Notes: a model not told the origin generated them from the sequence alone. Numbered from the stretch's first letter, positions 1 through 11,201 are shown. The stretch: DNA of 21,097 bases from a bacterium (GCA_021812825.1 JAKAMO010000041.1:1-21097); one strand, 5' to 3'. A program made the numbers and translations.

Positions 1-46
1 GCGCCGGCCCCCGGGCTGGCTCACGACGGAATATGACGGCCGGTCG

Positions 47-724
47 CTAGATGCGGGGCGCGTCCACTATCAGCTCGAGCATGTTCTCCGAGCGCGTGTC
101 GCGGGGATTGATCTTGAGGGCTTCCCGGAAGGCGTGGGCGGCTTCCTTGTGCTTGTACAGGCCGAAATAAGCCTGCCCCAGCTTGTACCAGGCGGTGGCG
201 GAGGAGGAAGAACCCTTCAGCAGCTTCTCGAGCACCTCGGCCGCCTCTCCGAAACGGCCGTTCTGCAGGTAGTCCTCGGCCATGTGGTAGAAGACGATGC
301 GGGTCTCCGGACTGTGCTCCTGCACCTTCCTGAAATGGCCAAGGGACTTATCGGAATCCCCCTTGTGATAATACGCGAAACCCAGGTAGTAATGCGCCAT
401 GGCCAGCCCCGAATTCAGCTTAACGGCGGCCTTCAGCTCCTTGATAGCCTCGTCGAGCATCGCCAGGCGGTAGTAGGCTATGCCTATGCGCATGTGCACT
501 ATCGGCAGGCTTGGCTTTATCTTCAGGGCCCTGCGGTATATCTCTATGGACTGCTCGACCAGGCCTTCGCTGAAGTAAAGGTTGGCCAGATTGTCCCAGG
601 CCCAGAAGTTGCGCGGGTTGAGCTTAAGGCGCTTGAGGATCGGGCCCGCCATCGCGCGGAACTTCCTGTTCCCGGCGGGTATATGCGAGATCATCTTGTC
701 GCTGAATTCGGGGAATGAGGTCAC
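47..724 (-). CDS. Tetratricopeptide repeat (TPR) protein
   Basis: The 225-residue product is built almost entirely of TPR helices. Five consecutive 34-residue repeats are visible at about residues 37-70, 71-104, 105-138, 139-172 and 173-206, with the usual pattern (W/Y-x2-L/I-G/A-x2-Y, then A and a closing P, as in ALKIKP and ALKINP). I see no signal peptide or membrane segment, so it is probably cytoplasmic, with a short basic N-terminal lead (residues 1-36). The start is GTG; an AGGAG lies six bases upstream and no closer ATG fits the first repeat. TPR proteins are protein-interaction scaffolds, and the partner cannot be told from the sequence. The gene is divergent from acnA and shares its upstream region, which holds a plausible leftward promoter. 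Nothing downstream of it remains in the window, so an operon cannot be judged. Confidence 0.85.
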   Translation of the reverse strand: MTSFPEFSDKMISHIPAGNRKFRAMAGPILKRLKLNPRNFWAWDNLANLYFSEGLVEQSIEIYRRALKIKPSLPIVHMRIGIAYYRLAMLDEAIKELKAAVKLNSGLAMAHYYLGFAYYHKGDSDKSLGHFRKVQEHSPETRIVFYHMAEDYLQNGRFGEAAEVLEKLLKGSSSSATAWYKLGQAYFGLYKHKEAAHAFREALKINPRDTRSENMLELIVDAPRI

Positions 725-873
725 TTTTTTCTCCTGGGGGCCGGCTTGGACTGCCTTTCCCGGAATATGTTAAACTAGCGTTGAGTCTGGCGGCGGCGGG
801 ATAAAGAATCCGGGATATCTAAGGACTTACAGTGCTGGCCCCGCGCGTTCTCCCCGGCAGCTTCAGGCAAGTT

Positions 874-902
874 ATTATTCAATATCGCAAGGTCAAAGTC
901 AA
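874..902 (-). promoter_or_regulatory. Putative sigma70-type promoter for the TPR gene
   Basis: Reading leftward, a -35 hexamer TTGACT (902-897) and a -10 hexamer AATAAT (879-874) are separated by 17 bases, each matching the sigma70 consensus at five of six positions. The region is locally AT-rich. A start site near 867 would give a leader of about 140 bases before the GTG at 724. This is based on pattern match only. Confidence 0.5.
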
Positions 903-942
903 TCGGCTGGGCGGGGGGCCCGGAAGGCTGGCTCCGATACTC

Positions 943-947
943 AGGAG
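943..947 (+). promoter_or_regulatory. Shine-Dalgarno site of acnA
   Basis: AGGAG lies five bases before the ATG at 953 and fixes this start for aconitase. In the remainder of the 725-952 gap I found only weak candidates for a rightward acnA promoter, for example TTGGAC near 744 followed by a TTAAAC-like box. Confidence 0.7.
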
Positions 948-952
948 ATAAA

Positions 953-3655
<2,703 letters not shown>

Positions 3656-3669
3656 AAGACGGCGGTCTC

Positions 3670-3705
3670 AAAAAAATACCCCCGGCCATCCGGGGGTATT
3701 TTTTT
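3670..3705. terminator. Bidirectional rho-independent terminator
   Basis: A perfect 9-bp stem (TACCCCCGG at 3677-3685 with CCGGGGGTA at 3690-3698) closes a CCAT loop. It is flanked by seven A on the left (3670-3676) and seven T on the right (3699-3705), so it can terminate transcripts from both directions. It sits 14 bases after the acnA stop and 17 bases beyond the leftward stop at 3723, serving the two convergent units. Confidence 0.93.
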
Positions 3706-3722
3706 GCGGCGGCATGAAAAGA

Positions 3723-5117
3723 TTACCTGCCGGAAAGCGTCTCCGCGATGGCGAAGACCGGCCTGAAGGAAGCCTTTCCCCCTTTTACCGAGACCGTCAG
3801 CTCCACCGGCCTGAAGAACAGGCCCCAGTTCAGCAGCTGCGCCCTCCTGTTGTGCGAAGAGGCGCGCCGCGCGGCGGCGTACGCGGCCTCGATGCGGGCC
3901 GGGTCGGCGAGCGAAAGGGCCCTGTCAGGCGCGCCGGCTCCGGCCGCAGTGAGCGCCTCGTCGAGAACCTCCGCGTAGGCGGCCAGCTCGCGCCGGGCCT
4001 TCGGGTAAGGGGAGTCCGGGAAGAAGGCGGCCAGGTAGCTGTAGACCGCGTAGTCGTACAGGCAGGAGAAACCGGCCGATGGCATCTTCTCCCTGAGCCG
4101 CAGCAGACCGTCGTAGACGGTGAAGCCCAGATAGAGCGCGGCGAACCTGTCCTCGGAGGAATTGACCAGCCTGCCCAGCGCGCCCATATCCTCGGCCCCG
4201 GCGGAGGCTGCCGTCCCCTCGAGGCGCGCGGCCAGGCCCAGCAGGGAGTCCTTCATTCCCGAGGAGCCCGGCGCGCCGGATTTCTCCAGAGCGGTGGCGG
4301 CCGCCCTCAGCTCGCCGGCCCGGACCAGCAGCGAAGCGGCGGCCAGCGAGGAGCGCAGCCTGCGGCGCAGCTCCTCCAGCCTCCGGGAACCCTGTTCCGT
4401 CACCAGCTTAAGCCCGGAAGAGGCCACTAAGAATTCGCGGTAGGCCGCTAGCGCGGCCTCGTAAGCGGCGGTGGCGGCGGCGTCGCGCGCGGCCGGCTTG
4501 AGGGCCTCCAGCCACTGGCCCATGGACCCCAGCTCTGCGGCCAGGCCGGCCTTGTCTATCTTGAAATCTGCGAAGTCGGAACGCGTCCCCGCTGCCCTCC
4601 CGCCACTGCCACTACCTCCCCAGTCCAGCACCGGAGCCCCGTCGCCGGCCTGCGCGCGGCCGTAGAGCCTCCTGGCGGCCATCTCCATCGCCTCCCTGGA
4701 AACGTACGGGCTGTCGGCCGCGGAGCTCAGCTCCTTCACCGCCTCGAGGAAGGACGGGTTCAGTTCCCACGTCTGCGCGGTCTCCTCCAGCGCGGGGGGG
4801 CGTCGCCCTCCGCCGCCTTTCAGCCGCAAATACACCTCGGCCGCGGCCGCCGGATCGCGGCGTATCCAGTCCATCAGCGCGCCCCTGACTCCGGAATAGG
4901 TCTCTATCCCCGCCAGGTCTGCGTACAGGCCGGCTTCTCCCGCCGCCACGATCATGTCGGCCAGCTCGCCTCTAAAGAACAGGCTCGAGGCGAGCTTGTC
5001 GCGCGCGGCCGCGGCCTCCGCGCTCGGCTCGGAGCGCTGCGCCGGCCCGGCCGCCCCGGCAGGGGACATCGGCAGCAGCGTCAGAAGACCGGCCAGGAGG
5101 ACGGCTGTCATAGCCAT
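3723..5117 (-). CDS. Exported alanine-rich helical protein of unknown function
   Basis: I do not recognise the family. The 464-residue product begins with a Sec-type signal peptide (MAMTAVLLAGLLTLLPMSPAGAAG, cleavage near residues 22-24), so it should be periplasmic or surface-exposed. The rest is Ala/Leu/Arg-rich and predicted mainly helical up to about residue 435, with a Gly/Ser-rich linker in the middle. The last 27 residues look like two beta strands (VELTVSV at 438-444 and RPVFAIAETL at 452-461). No catalytic motif or clear TPR consensus is visible. The ATG at 5117 overlaps the stop of the upstream phospholipase D gene by ten bases; a second ATG two codons in (5111) gives an ATGA overlap. 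Neither has a clear Shine-Dalgarno, so translation is probably coupled. It is the last gene of the leftward cluster, ending just before the shared terminator. Confidence 0.75.
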   Translation of the reverse strand: MAMTAVLLAGLLTLLPMSPAGAAGPAQRSEPSAEAAAARDKLASSLFFRGELADMIVAAGEAGLYADLAGIETYSGVRGALMDWIRRDPAAAAEVYLRLKGGGGRRPPALEETAQTWELNPSFLEAVKELSSAADSPYVSREAMEMAARRLYGRAQAGDGAPVLDWGGSGSGGRAAGTRSDFADFKIDKAGLAAELGSMGQWLEALKPAARDAAATAAYEAALAAYREFLVASSGLKLVTEQGSRRLEELRRRLRSSLAAASLLVRAGELRAAATALEKSGAPGSSGMKDSLLGLAARLEGTAASAGAEDMGALGRLVNSSEDRFAALYLGFTVYDGLLRLREKMPSAGFSCLYDYAVYSYLAAFFPDSPYPKARRELAAYAEVLDEALTAAGAGAPDRALSLADPARIEAAYAAARRASSHNRRAQLLNWGLFFRPVELTVSVKGGKASFRPVFAIAETLSGR

Positions 5118-6262
5118 GAGCGCAGGAAATAGAGGACGCGGGAGGCCGCCTTCGCGGTCAGCGGTCGGCTGCGGACGGCGGCCAGCGTGACCGCCTTGGA
5201 GTTCTTAAGGTCCTCGCGGAAGGCCCTGGCCATCTCGGAGCCGAAGTCCCTGTCGTAGACGTTGATGTTCATCTCCAGGTTGTATTGCAGGCTGCGGTGG
5301 TCCAGGTTGTGGCTGCCCACCGAGGACCAGACCCCGTCGATAACCGCGGTCTTTGAATGCAGTATGGAGCCCTGCCATTCGTAGACCTTCACCCCGCGCT
5401 CCAGAAGGCGGCCGAAGATGGCCCATGAGGCCCAGCGCACGTACGGATGGTCCGTCTCCCTGGGCGCGATTATCCGCACGTCCACGCCGCGGCCCGCGGC
5501 CTCGGTCAGCCGCCGCAGCACCTGCCTGTCAGGCAGGAAGTAGGCGTTGGTTATGTAGATATAGCGCTCGGCCTGGTCGATGGCGTGGCGGTAGCTGCGC
5601 CTGATGGAGCGCACGTTGCGGATGCCGCCCGCGGAGACCACCAGCGCCCGCTTGTCGCCGGCCGGGTCGGGAGCCGGCAGCGGCAGCGGCGGCTCATAGC
5701 CGCCGGCCACCATCGTCGAAGCGGACCAGGACTCCCAGAACAGCCTTTCTACGTCCGCCACGGCCGGCCCGGAGACCTTAACCAGCGTGTCCGTCCAGCC
5801 GCGCCCGCCCATTGACCGCGGTGCGTCGCTCTCGGTGATATTGAAGCCGCCCACGAAAGAGCAGGCCCCGTCCACGCTCACTGTCTTGCGATGGTCGCGC
5901 TTTATCCAGTTCCAGTACGGCTTCCAGTAGATCACCGGGCGGAACTCCGCCACCTTCACACCGGCGGCCGCCAGCTCCAGGAAGAACCGCCTGTCCGTAA
6001 GGATGGAGCCTATTGAATCGTAGACGAGCCTGACCTCCACGCCGGCCCGCACTTTTTCGCGCAGCAGGGCGGCGAAGGACCTTCCGGCGGAATCGTCGGC
6101 GAACGAGTAGAATTCCAGCAGCACGTACTTTCGCGCGCCGCGGACGGCCGCCAGCAGCGCGGGAAAGGCCGCCTCGCCGCCCCGCAGCAGCTCGACCTCG
6201 TTGCCCTCTACCGATTCCTGCGGGGCCGCGCAGTAGCGCCGCCACTCTTCGTCTTCTCGCAT
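5108..6262 (-). CDS. Phospholipase D-family protein, ClsB-like cardiolipin synthase
   Basis: The 384-residue product carries two complete HKD motifs of the phospholipase D superfamily: HRKTVSVD with H124, K126, D131, followed by GGFN, and HSKTAVID with H302, K304, D309, followed by GSHN. This two-domain layout is that of bacterial cardiolipin synthases, which transfer a phosphatidyl group between phospholipids. The two N-terminal membrane helices of ClsA are absent, so it resembles the soluble or peripheral ClsB (YbhO) type; a hydrophobic aromatic patch near 112-121 could contact the membrane. Substrate specificity is inferred from the family. The ATG at 6262 lies 55 bases inside the upstream ligase gene and has an AAGGA three bases before it; no other start codon is available before the conserved region. 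Its stop overlaps the start of the exported helical protein. Confidence 0.88.
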   Translation of the reverse strand: MREDEEWRRYCAAPQESVEGNEVELLRGGEAAFPALLAAVRGARKYVLLEFYSFADDSAGRSFAALLREKVRAGVEVRLVYDSIGSILTDRRFFLELAAAGVKVAEFRPVIYWKPYWNWIKRDHRKTVSVDGACSFVGGFNITESDAPRSMGGRGWTDTLVKVSGPAVADVERLFWESWSASTMVAGGYEPPLPLPAPDPAGDKRALVVSAGGIRNVRSIRRSYRHAIDQAERYIYITNAYFLPDRQVLRRLTEAAGRGVDVRIIAPRETDHPYVRWASWAIFGRLLERGVKVYEWQGSILHSKTAVIDGVWSSVGSHNLDHRSLQYNLEMNINVYDRDFGSEMARAFREDLKNSKAVTLAAVRSRPLTAKAASRVLYFLRSWL

Positions 6263-7815
6263 ACGTCCTTTTTAAGCTTCTCCGCCGAGACCTTGTCGAA
6301 CCCGGCCAGGCCGCGCCTGTAGGCGTCGGAACCTTCCGGAGCGGCGGGGGGCCACGGCGCCGACAGCAGCGAACAGGCCTCCGCCCGCAGCCCCGAAACC
6401 GCGTATATTCCGGCGAGAGCCAGCCGCGCCCCGGCGAAGCCCGGCTCGAGAGAAAGGGCCCGGATATAGGCCTCCTCGGCCCCGGGCATATCCCCGGCGG
6501 CGGCCAGCGCCCCGCCGAGTTCCGCCGCGGCGAACGGGTCGCGCGGCCGCTGGTCAGCGTCCTCCCGCGCCAGCGCCAGACGCAGCGCGGGATTGTCTGA
6601 AGTCCGCGCCAGCCCCAGATAACCGGCCGAGCCGGTCAGCGCCGTGGAAACGGCAGGGACTGCCAGTCCGACCGCGCAAAGGGCCGCGAACGCGGCTCTC
6701 CTCCCGCCGAGACGCCGCTCCGAGCCTGGGCCGGCGGCGAAGCCGAGAGAACCCCAGAAGAGCAGCGAGACGGCGCCCGAATAGAACACGATGTCGACGG
6801 CCCCCTGCATCAGCACCGCGACCGCGCAAAGCTTCACCGGCAGCCTCTCCCTGCCGCCGGCGAGCAGGACGGCGGCGGCGGCGGATATGAACAGGACGGC
6901 CGCCGGGAACCCCCCCTCCGCCGCCAGGTTGACGATTTCGCTGTGGGCGTGCAGCGTTGAGTGATCGAAATAGGCGTACCCGTCGAAATAAGGGAATTTG
7001 AACAGCTCGAACACCCGCTGGAAGCTGCCCGGCCCCCAACCGAGCAGCGGGCTGGCCCAGGCGGCCTGCAGGCCGGTCTTCCAGAGGTCCGCGCGGGCGA
7101 ACGCTCTAGGGTCGGAGAGCTTCAGGAAACCGGCGAAGGACCCGTGCGGCAGCAGCACTACGGCCGCCGCCAGAGTAACCGCCAGCCCGGCCAGCCACTT
7201 CCAGCGGCGGGTAAGCGCCAGCCCCGCGGCGGAACTGAGCAGGGCCCCCATAGCGGCGCCCCTCGAGCCGGAGAATATCACGCCGGCGCCGGCAAGGACC
7301 AGCAGCAGGAAGGCCACGGCCCTGCCGCGGTGGCCGCCGTCACCGGAAGCCCGCAGCGCCGCTGCGGGAAAAGCCGCGGCGCAGAAGGCCGCGGAATAGT
7401 TCGGATTGCGGCCGATCAGGCCGTAAGCGCCTGCGCCGGAGAGCGCCTGGAAAGCCAGGACGCCGCCGCAGAGCGCCGCGACGGCGTATACGGCGTAGAG
7501 CCAGGCGTCCTCGCCCTCCCTCTCGGCGGCGGCCCAGCAGAACAGCAGACAGCACAGCGCCTGTTTGGCGAACGCCTGCGACGCGCTTGCCGGAAAAGGG
7601 GAGAACGCGGCCGCGGCGCCCATCCAGGCGAAGAAGAGCAGCGTAAGCGTGGTGCCGCCCGCGGCCAGGCCTCCCGGGAGCAGGGCCCCCAGACCGGCGG
7701 CGGCGAAAGCGAAGATCGTCCACTCGCCCGGAGAGCGCAGCCCTCCAAGCGGCAGGGCCAGCAGCAGCAGCAGCGCCGGGGCGTAAGCGGAGGCCTGCTC
7801 GACCCTGAGCCTCAC
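6208..7815 (-). CDS. O-antigen ligase/polymerase-family (Wzy_C) membrane protein with C-terminal TPR region
   Basis: The 535-residue product is polytopic, with roughly ten or more hydrophobic segments between residues 10 and 395. It carries the hallmarks of the Wzy_C/O-antigen ligase family: FSGSRGA (181-187), GWGPGSF (259-265) and the periplasmic-loop signature HAHSEIVNLAAEGGFP (289-304). Members move undecaprenyl-linked glycans onto lipid A core, pilin or growing polymer at the periplasmic face. Residues about 424-480 form TPR-like helices, and the C-terminus ends in a basic tail. The start is GTG at 7815, preceded by GGGGAGG at a normal distance and overlapping the upstream stop as GTGA. 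It is the second of two adjacent paralogous-type genes downstream of pilQ. Whether it acts as LPS ligase, polymerase or pilin oligosaccharyltransferase cannot be settled from the sequence. Confidence 0.85.
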   Translation of the reverse strand: MRLRVEQASAYAPALLLLLALPLGGLRSPGEWTIFAFAAAGLGALLPGGLAAGGTTLTLLFFAWMGAAAAFSPFPASASQAFAKQALCCLLFCWAAAEREGEDAWLYAVYAVAALCGGVLAFQALSGAGAYGLIGRNPNYSAAFCAAAFPAAALRASGDGGHRGRAVAFLLLVLAGAGVIFSGSRGAAMGALLSSAAGLALTRRWKWLAGLAVTLAAAVVLLPHGSFAGFLKLSDPRAFARADLWKTGLQAAWASPLLGWGPGSFQRVFELFKFPYFDGYAYFDHSTLHAHSEIVNLAAEGGFPAAVLFISAAAAVLLAGGRERLPVKLCAVAVLMQGAVDIVFYSGAVSLLFWGSLGFAAGPGSERRLGGRRAAFAALCAVGLAVPAVSTALTGSAGYLGLARTSDNPALRLALAREDADQRPRDPFAAAELGGALAAAGDMPGAEEAYIRALSLEPGFAGARLALAGIYAVSGLRAEACSLLSAPWPPAAPEGSDAYRRGLAGFDKVSAEKLKKDVCEKTKSGGATARPRRNR

Positions 7816-9263
7816 CGGAACACCTCCCCGCGCCTGGCTTCAAGTCCGGCGGCTTCCCCCTCCAGGCCTTCCGCGGAATAAATGCGCCGCAGGGCGGCCC
7901 ACGACGCGGCGCTGTACCTGTTCTCCAGCAGCGCCATCTCGAAATACACGGCCGCGCCGAAGCCGTCGGGCGCGCCGCCGTAAGCCGCGTGCAGGGAGCC
8001 GAGCAGCTCAAGGGCCGGAGCCCGGAAAACGCCTCCGCGCAGCTCGGGCGCCAGGGCCTTTCCGGCCCCGGCCAGGTCCCCGGCGGCGGCGGCCGAGATA
8101 GCCTTGACGCGCTCCTTCTCGAACGCAAGGCTGCGCAGGTCCAGCCGCGCCAGCGCGGCCGCCAGCAGCAGAGAGAAAGCCAGCGCCGCGTTCAGGACGG
8201 AGCGGGGCGGGACGGCCAGACCAGCTTCCTCCGCCGGGGAGGAGAGCAGCCAGCAGAACACCCAGAAGTTCGCCGGCACGGACAGGCCGAAATCCACGAA
8301 GGAATGGGTAAGAGCGGCTATCAGCGCGTACCTGGCCGCCCCCTCGCGAACGCGCGTCTCCCGGAACAGCAGGAAGAACCACGCCGCGGCGGCAGGCAGG
8401 CCGTTCTCCGCCAGGAATTCAAGATAATAATTATGAGCGTATACCGAGTGCTCCCTGAAAGCGCCCGCCTGCTGAAAGGCGGCCTGCGCCCAGGTGAACG
8501 AGGCATGCCCGAAGCCGGTAAAGGGCCTCGCCAGGAACATCTCCCAGGCGCTGCGCCACCAGGCCAGCCTGCCCGCCACCGAATCGGCCTGCAGCAGGAA
8601 GAGAACGGCGGCGGCTACCGCGCCGAGAAGGACGAGTATCCACTGGTTCTCCCTGAACCCTGCCGAATCGCGACGCGAGACCGCGTAGAAGCCGGCGGCC
8701 ACGACCGCCGCCAGAATGGCCCCGATGGACTGGGTCCAGATGACGAGTATGGCCATCGCCACGGTCAGCAGCCAGTCGCGGCGGCCGGCGGCCAGCGGCA
8801 GAACCATTACGGCGTACAGGGCGAGGGCGTTCAGGTTGGTCAGCGGCGGAGCGGACAGGAAATTCCTGAGCGCGAAGGCCTGCAGCAGCGCCACTCCGAA
8901 GACCAGCCAGCCCCCCCAGCGCAGCGCCCTCTCCACGCGGTCCCTCTCCCCGGCGGCCATTAAAGAGCCCGCCAGGAATATCAGCAGGCCCGCGGCATAG
9001 TTGCCCCACTCGTTGAGGACGTAGCCCCGGAACGGGCTCGAGATCAGCGAGAGCAGCGACAGCCCCGCCGCAGCCCAGAGCGGGACGAAGCGTCTGCCGG
9101 CCAGGGCTCGCGGAATACCGGAACGATAGGCGGACAGGAAGATCCAGGCCAGGAAAGCGGCGAGCACGCCGCGCTGCAGGGCCAGCTGCAGCGGCAGGTC
9201 GAAGACGGCCTGCAGCGCAGGCGCCAGACCCAGTACGAAGGCGAGCGTATAGGAAAGCGTCAT
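7812..9263 (-). CDS. O-antigen ligase-family (Wzy_C) membrane protein
   Basis: The product is 483 residues from the ATG at 9263. It has about ten hydrophobic segments and the family signature W-R-x-A-W-x-M-F-x-A-R-P-F-x-G-F-G-H-x-S-F (about 235-256) followed by the loop motif HNYYLEFLAENGLP (277-290), as in O-antigen ligases, Wzy polymerases and PglL/TfpO pilin glycosyltransferases. The C-terminal 100 residues are soluble, helical and TPR-like. The frame extends upstream to an ATG at 9305, but that codon lies in the loop of the pil operon terminator. The ATG at 9263 has a purine-rich AGGGAGAAGG about seven bases upstream and begins directly with the first membrane helix, so I prefer it. It overlaps the next ligase-like gene by four bases (GTGA). 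No good promoter is visible between the pilQ terminator and this start, so expression may depend on readthrough or a promoter inside pilQ. Confidence 0.85.
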   Translation of the reverse strand: MTLSYTLAFVLGLAPALQAVFDLPLQLALQRGVLAAFLAWIFLSAYRSGIPRALAGRRFVPLWAAAGLSLLSLISSPFRGYVLNEWGNYAAGLLIFLAGSLMAAGERDRVERALRWGGWLVFGVALLQAFALRNFLSAPPLTNLNALALYAVMVLPLAAGRRDWLLTVAMAILVIWTQSIGAILAAVVAAGFYAVSRRDSAGFRENQWILVLLGAVAAAVLFLLQADSVAGRLAWWRSAWEMFLARPFTGFGHASFTWAQAAFQQAGAFREHSVYAHNYYLEFLAENGLPAAAAWFFLLFRETRVREGAARYALIAALTHSFVDFGLSVPANFWVFCWLLSSPAEEAGLAVPPRSVLNAALAFSLLLAAALARLDLRSLAFEKERVKAISAAAAGDLAGAGKALAPELRGGVFRAPALELLGSLHAAYGGAPDGFGAAVYFEMALLENRYSAASWAALRRIYSAEGLEGEAAGLEARRGEVFR

Positions 9264-9284
9264 GCTATGCCCTTCTCCCTGCCG

Positions 9285-9322
9285 AAAAAAAGAGGCCAGG
9301 ACCATGGCGGCCCCGGCCTCTT
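9285..9322 (-). terminator. Rho-independent terminator of the pil operon
   Basis: Reading leftward, AAGAGGCC (9322-9315) pairs perfectly with GGCCTCTT (9297-9290). The stem continues inward through GGGGCC against GGTCCT with two G-U pairs, closing a five-base GCCAT loop, and is followed by a run of T (9291-9285). It begins 22 bases after the pilQ stop. The opposite strand lacks a T tract, so it is one-directional. Confidence 0.9.
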
Positions 9323-9343
9323 CTCGCCGAACCGCGGGACCGG

Positions 9344-11200
9344 TCAGTCCTCTATGACCCTCGGGGTCACGAAGATCAGCAGCTCCATGCGGTTGCGGGA
9401 CATCGACTTCTTCCTGAAAAGATAGCCGAGTATCGGGATGTCGCCGAGTATCGGGATCTTGAAGACGGCCTCCGACTGCGTGTCGTGTATCAGGCCGCCG
9501 ATCACTATGGTCTCGCCGTCCTTCACTATCACGTTGGTATCGGCCGAGCGGGTGTCTATGCCGGGCGCGCCGCCGGCCACCGGCGTTATCGTGGCCGAGG
9601 GCTGGCTGACGGACGGGTTGATCTTCATCGCGATGCGGCCGTCAGAGGTTATTGTCGGCGTGACCTTCAGCACTATGCCTGTGGTCAGATAGGTCACCTT
9701 GGTCGTGGAGATGGGCGGGGTGGCCGCCGTGGTCTCCGTGGTGGTGTACGGTATCTGGGTGGTGATATTAATATTAGCTTCCTTATTGTTCAGCGTGGCC
9801 ACCTTCGGGTCGGAAAGCACCTTGGCCTTCCCCTTCTTCGCCGCCGCGGTTATCACGGCGTCGAACATGTAGTTGGCCGCCACCTTACCGAGCCGGAACG
9901 CGCCGTAGACCACGTTGGCCGGAAGGTTGACTCCCGAGCCGCCGGAAGTGCCGCCATACGGCGAGCTGACGTAGCGGCCTGAGCCTGCCGCGGGGGACTG
10001 CATGCCCGGGGAATTCCCTCCGAGCTCGATCTTGTTCGAGGAGTCGCCGGCGCCGAAATAAGTGCCGTTCTTCTCTCCGTAGCCGGACCAGCTGATGCCG
10101 TAGTCGAGCGAGTTGTCGAGAGAGACCTCGACCAGCTTGGCCTCTATGACGACCTGCCGCGGAGCCCTGTCCAGATTGCGGATAAGGCGCGCGGTCGCGT
10201 CGAGGCCCATCTGGGTATCGGTGACTATCACAGCGTTGTTCGTATCGTCCGTGCTGCAGGAAGCGCGCCTGTTCTCAGCGGTGGCCACGGCCTCGACCTG
10301 GCCTTTCACTTCGGTGGCCTTCGCGTAGTTCAGGAAGAACACGCGGGTCTGCGGCATCGCCTTCTTCTCCTCGGCCAGCAGCGTGGCGGGGGAGGCAATG
10401 CGCAGGATGTTGTCGCCGGCCTGCTGGGCGGCCAGGCCCTTGACGCTGAGCAGCGTCTTGAAGGCCTCGTCGAAAGGCACCTTGGAGAGGCTGATCGTGA
10501 CCGTGCCGGTCACGTCGTCTCCGTAGATGATGTTGATGTTCGCGCGGGCGGCCAGCATATCGATGACCTCGCGCACGTCGGCGTCGCTGTAGTCGAAGCT
10601 GATCGGGTCGCGGGGCAGGCTCTCCATGATGCTGCGCGAAGAGGGCGCGCGGGAGACCTTGCGGGGCGTTATCGCCGCCGGGGCGGCCGGAGAGACGTCG
10701 GCAGGCTTTATCGGGGCCGCCTCGAGCGTCATTTCTATCGGCTTATCGGCCGCGGGGGAGGGGGTTATGACCTTCACCGGCTCCGCGGGCGCGTCCTTGA
10801 TCTGCGGCGCGGCGGCGGGCTTATGCTGCCCAAGCATGACGATCAGCTCGTTGCCCTTCCTGGTGATCTCGTAGGCGGTCTTGGCGGACAGGTCCATTAC
10901 GACGCGCGAGATGCTGACCGGCTCGGTGCGGAACTGGCCGGTGCGCACCTTTATCAGGTTTCCGCTGCCGACGGGAATGTCCTGCAGCGTCTGCATCCGG
11001 GAATCCATCAGCTCCAGTATCAGCTTGGGCGGCTGCTCCTGCGTGAAGGCCTTGTACTCCACCGGCCTGTCGGCGTCTATGTAGACGCTGCCGGCGGAGA
11101 CCCTCACGGCCTTGACCGTGGCGTTCTCCACCGCGAACAGCAGGACGGGGTTCTGCCCGACCAGCAGCGCGGCGGCAAAGGCGGCTATGAACTTTTTCAT
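9344..11200 (-). CDS. pilQ: Type IV pilus secretin PilQ
   Basis: The 618-residue product is an outer-membrane secretin through which the type IV pilus exits. A signal peptide (residues 1 to about 23) leads to an AMIN domain (about 28-124; AMIN domains often bind peptidoglycan) and a Pro/Ala-rich linker (about 128-195). An N0/STN domain follows (about 200-270, starting DPISFDYSDADVREVIDMLA), then one N1 secretin domain (about 284-348) and the secretin barrel (350-617). The barrel carries VIVKDGETIVIGGLI (557-571) and the classic PILGDIPILGYLFR (583-596). A Gly/Ser-rich insertion at about 375-428 lies inside the secretin domain. Only one N1-type domain is present, as in many PilQ proteins. The ATG follows the pilP stop after a single base, with GGGAG inside the end of pilP. 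It is the last gene of pilMNOPQ, ahead of a strong terminator. Confidence 0.96.
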   Translation of the reverse strand: MKKFIAAFAAALLVGQNPVLLFAVENATVKAVRVSAGSVYIDADRPVEYKAFTQEQPPKLILELMDSRMQTLQDIPVGSGNLIKVRTGQFRTEPVSISRVVMDLSAKTAYEITRKGNELIVMLGQHKPAAAPQIKDAPAEPVKVITPSPAADKPIEMTLEAAPIKPADVSPAAPAAITPRKVSRAPSSRSIMESLPRDPISFDYSDADVREVIDMLAARANINIIYGDDVTGTVTISLSKVPFDEAFKTLLSVKGLAAQQAGDNILRIASPATLLAEEKKAMPQTRVFFLNYAKATEVKGQVEAVATAENRRASCSTDDTNNAVIVTDTQMGLDATARLIRNLDRAPRQVVIEAKLVEVSLDNSLDYGISWSGYGEKNGTYFGAGDSSNKIELGGNSPGMQSPAAGSGRYVSSPYGGTSGGSGVNLPANVVYGAFRLGKVAANYMFDAVITAAAKKGKAKVLSDPKVATLNNKEANINITTQIPYTTTETTAATPPISTTKVTYLTTGIVLKVTPTITSDGRIAMKINPSVSQPSATITPVAGGAPGIDTRSADTNVIVKDGETIVIGGLIHDTQSEAVFKIPILGDIPILGYLFRKKSMSRNRMELLIFVTPRVIED

Positions 11201-11201
11201 C

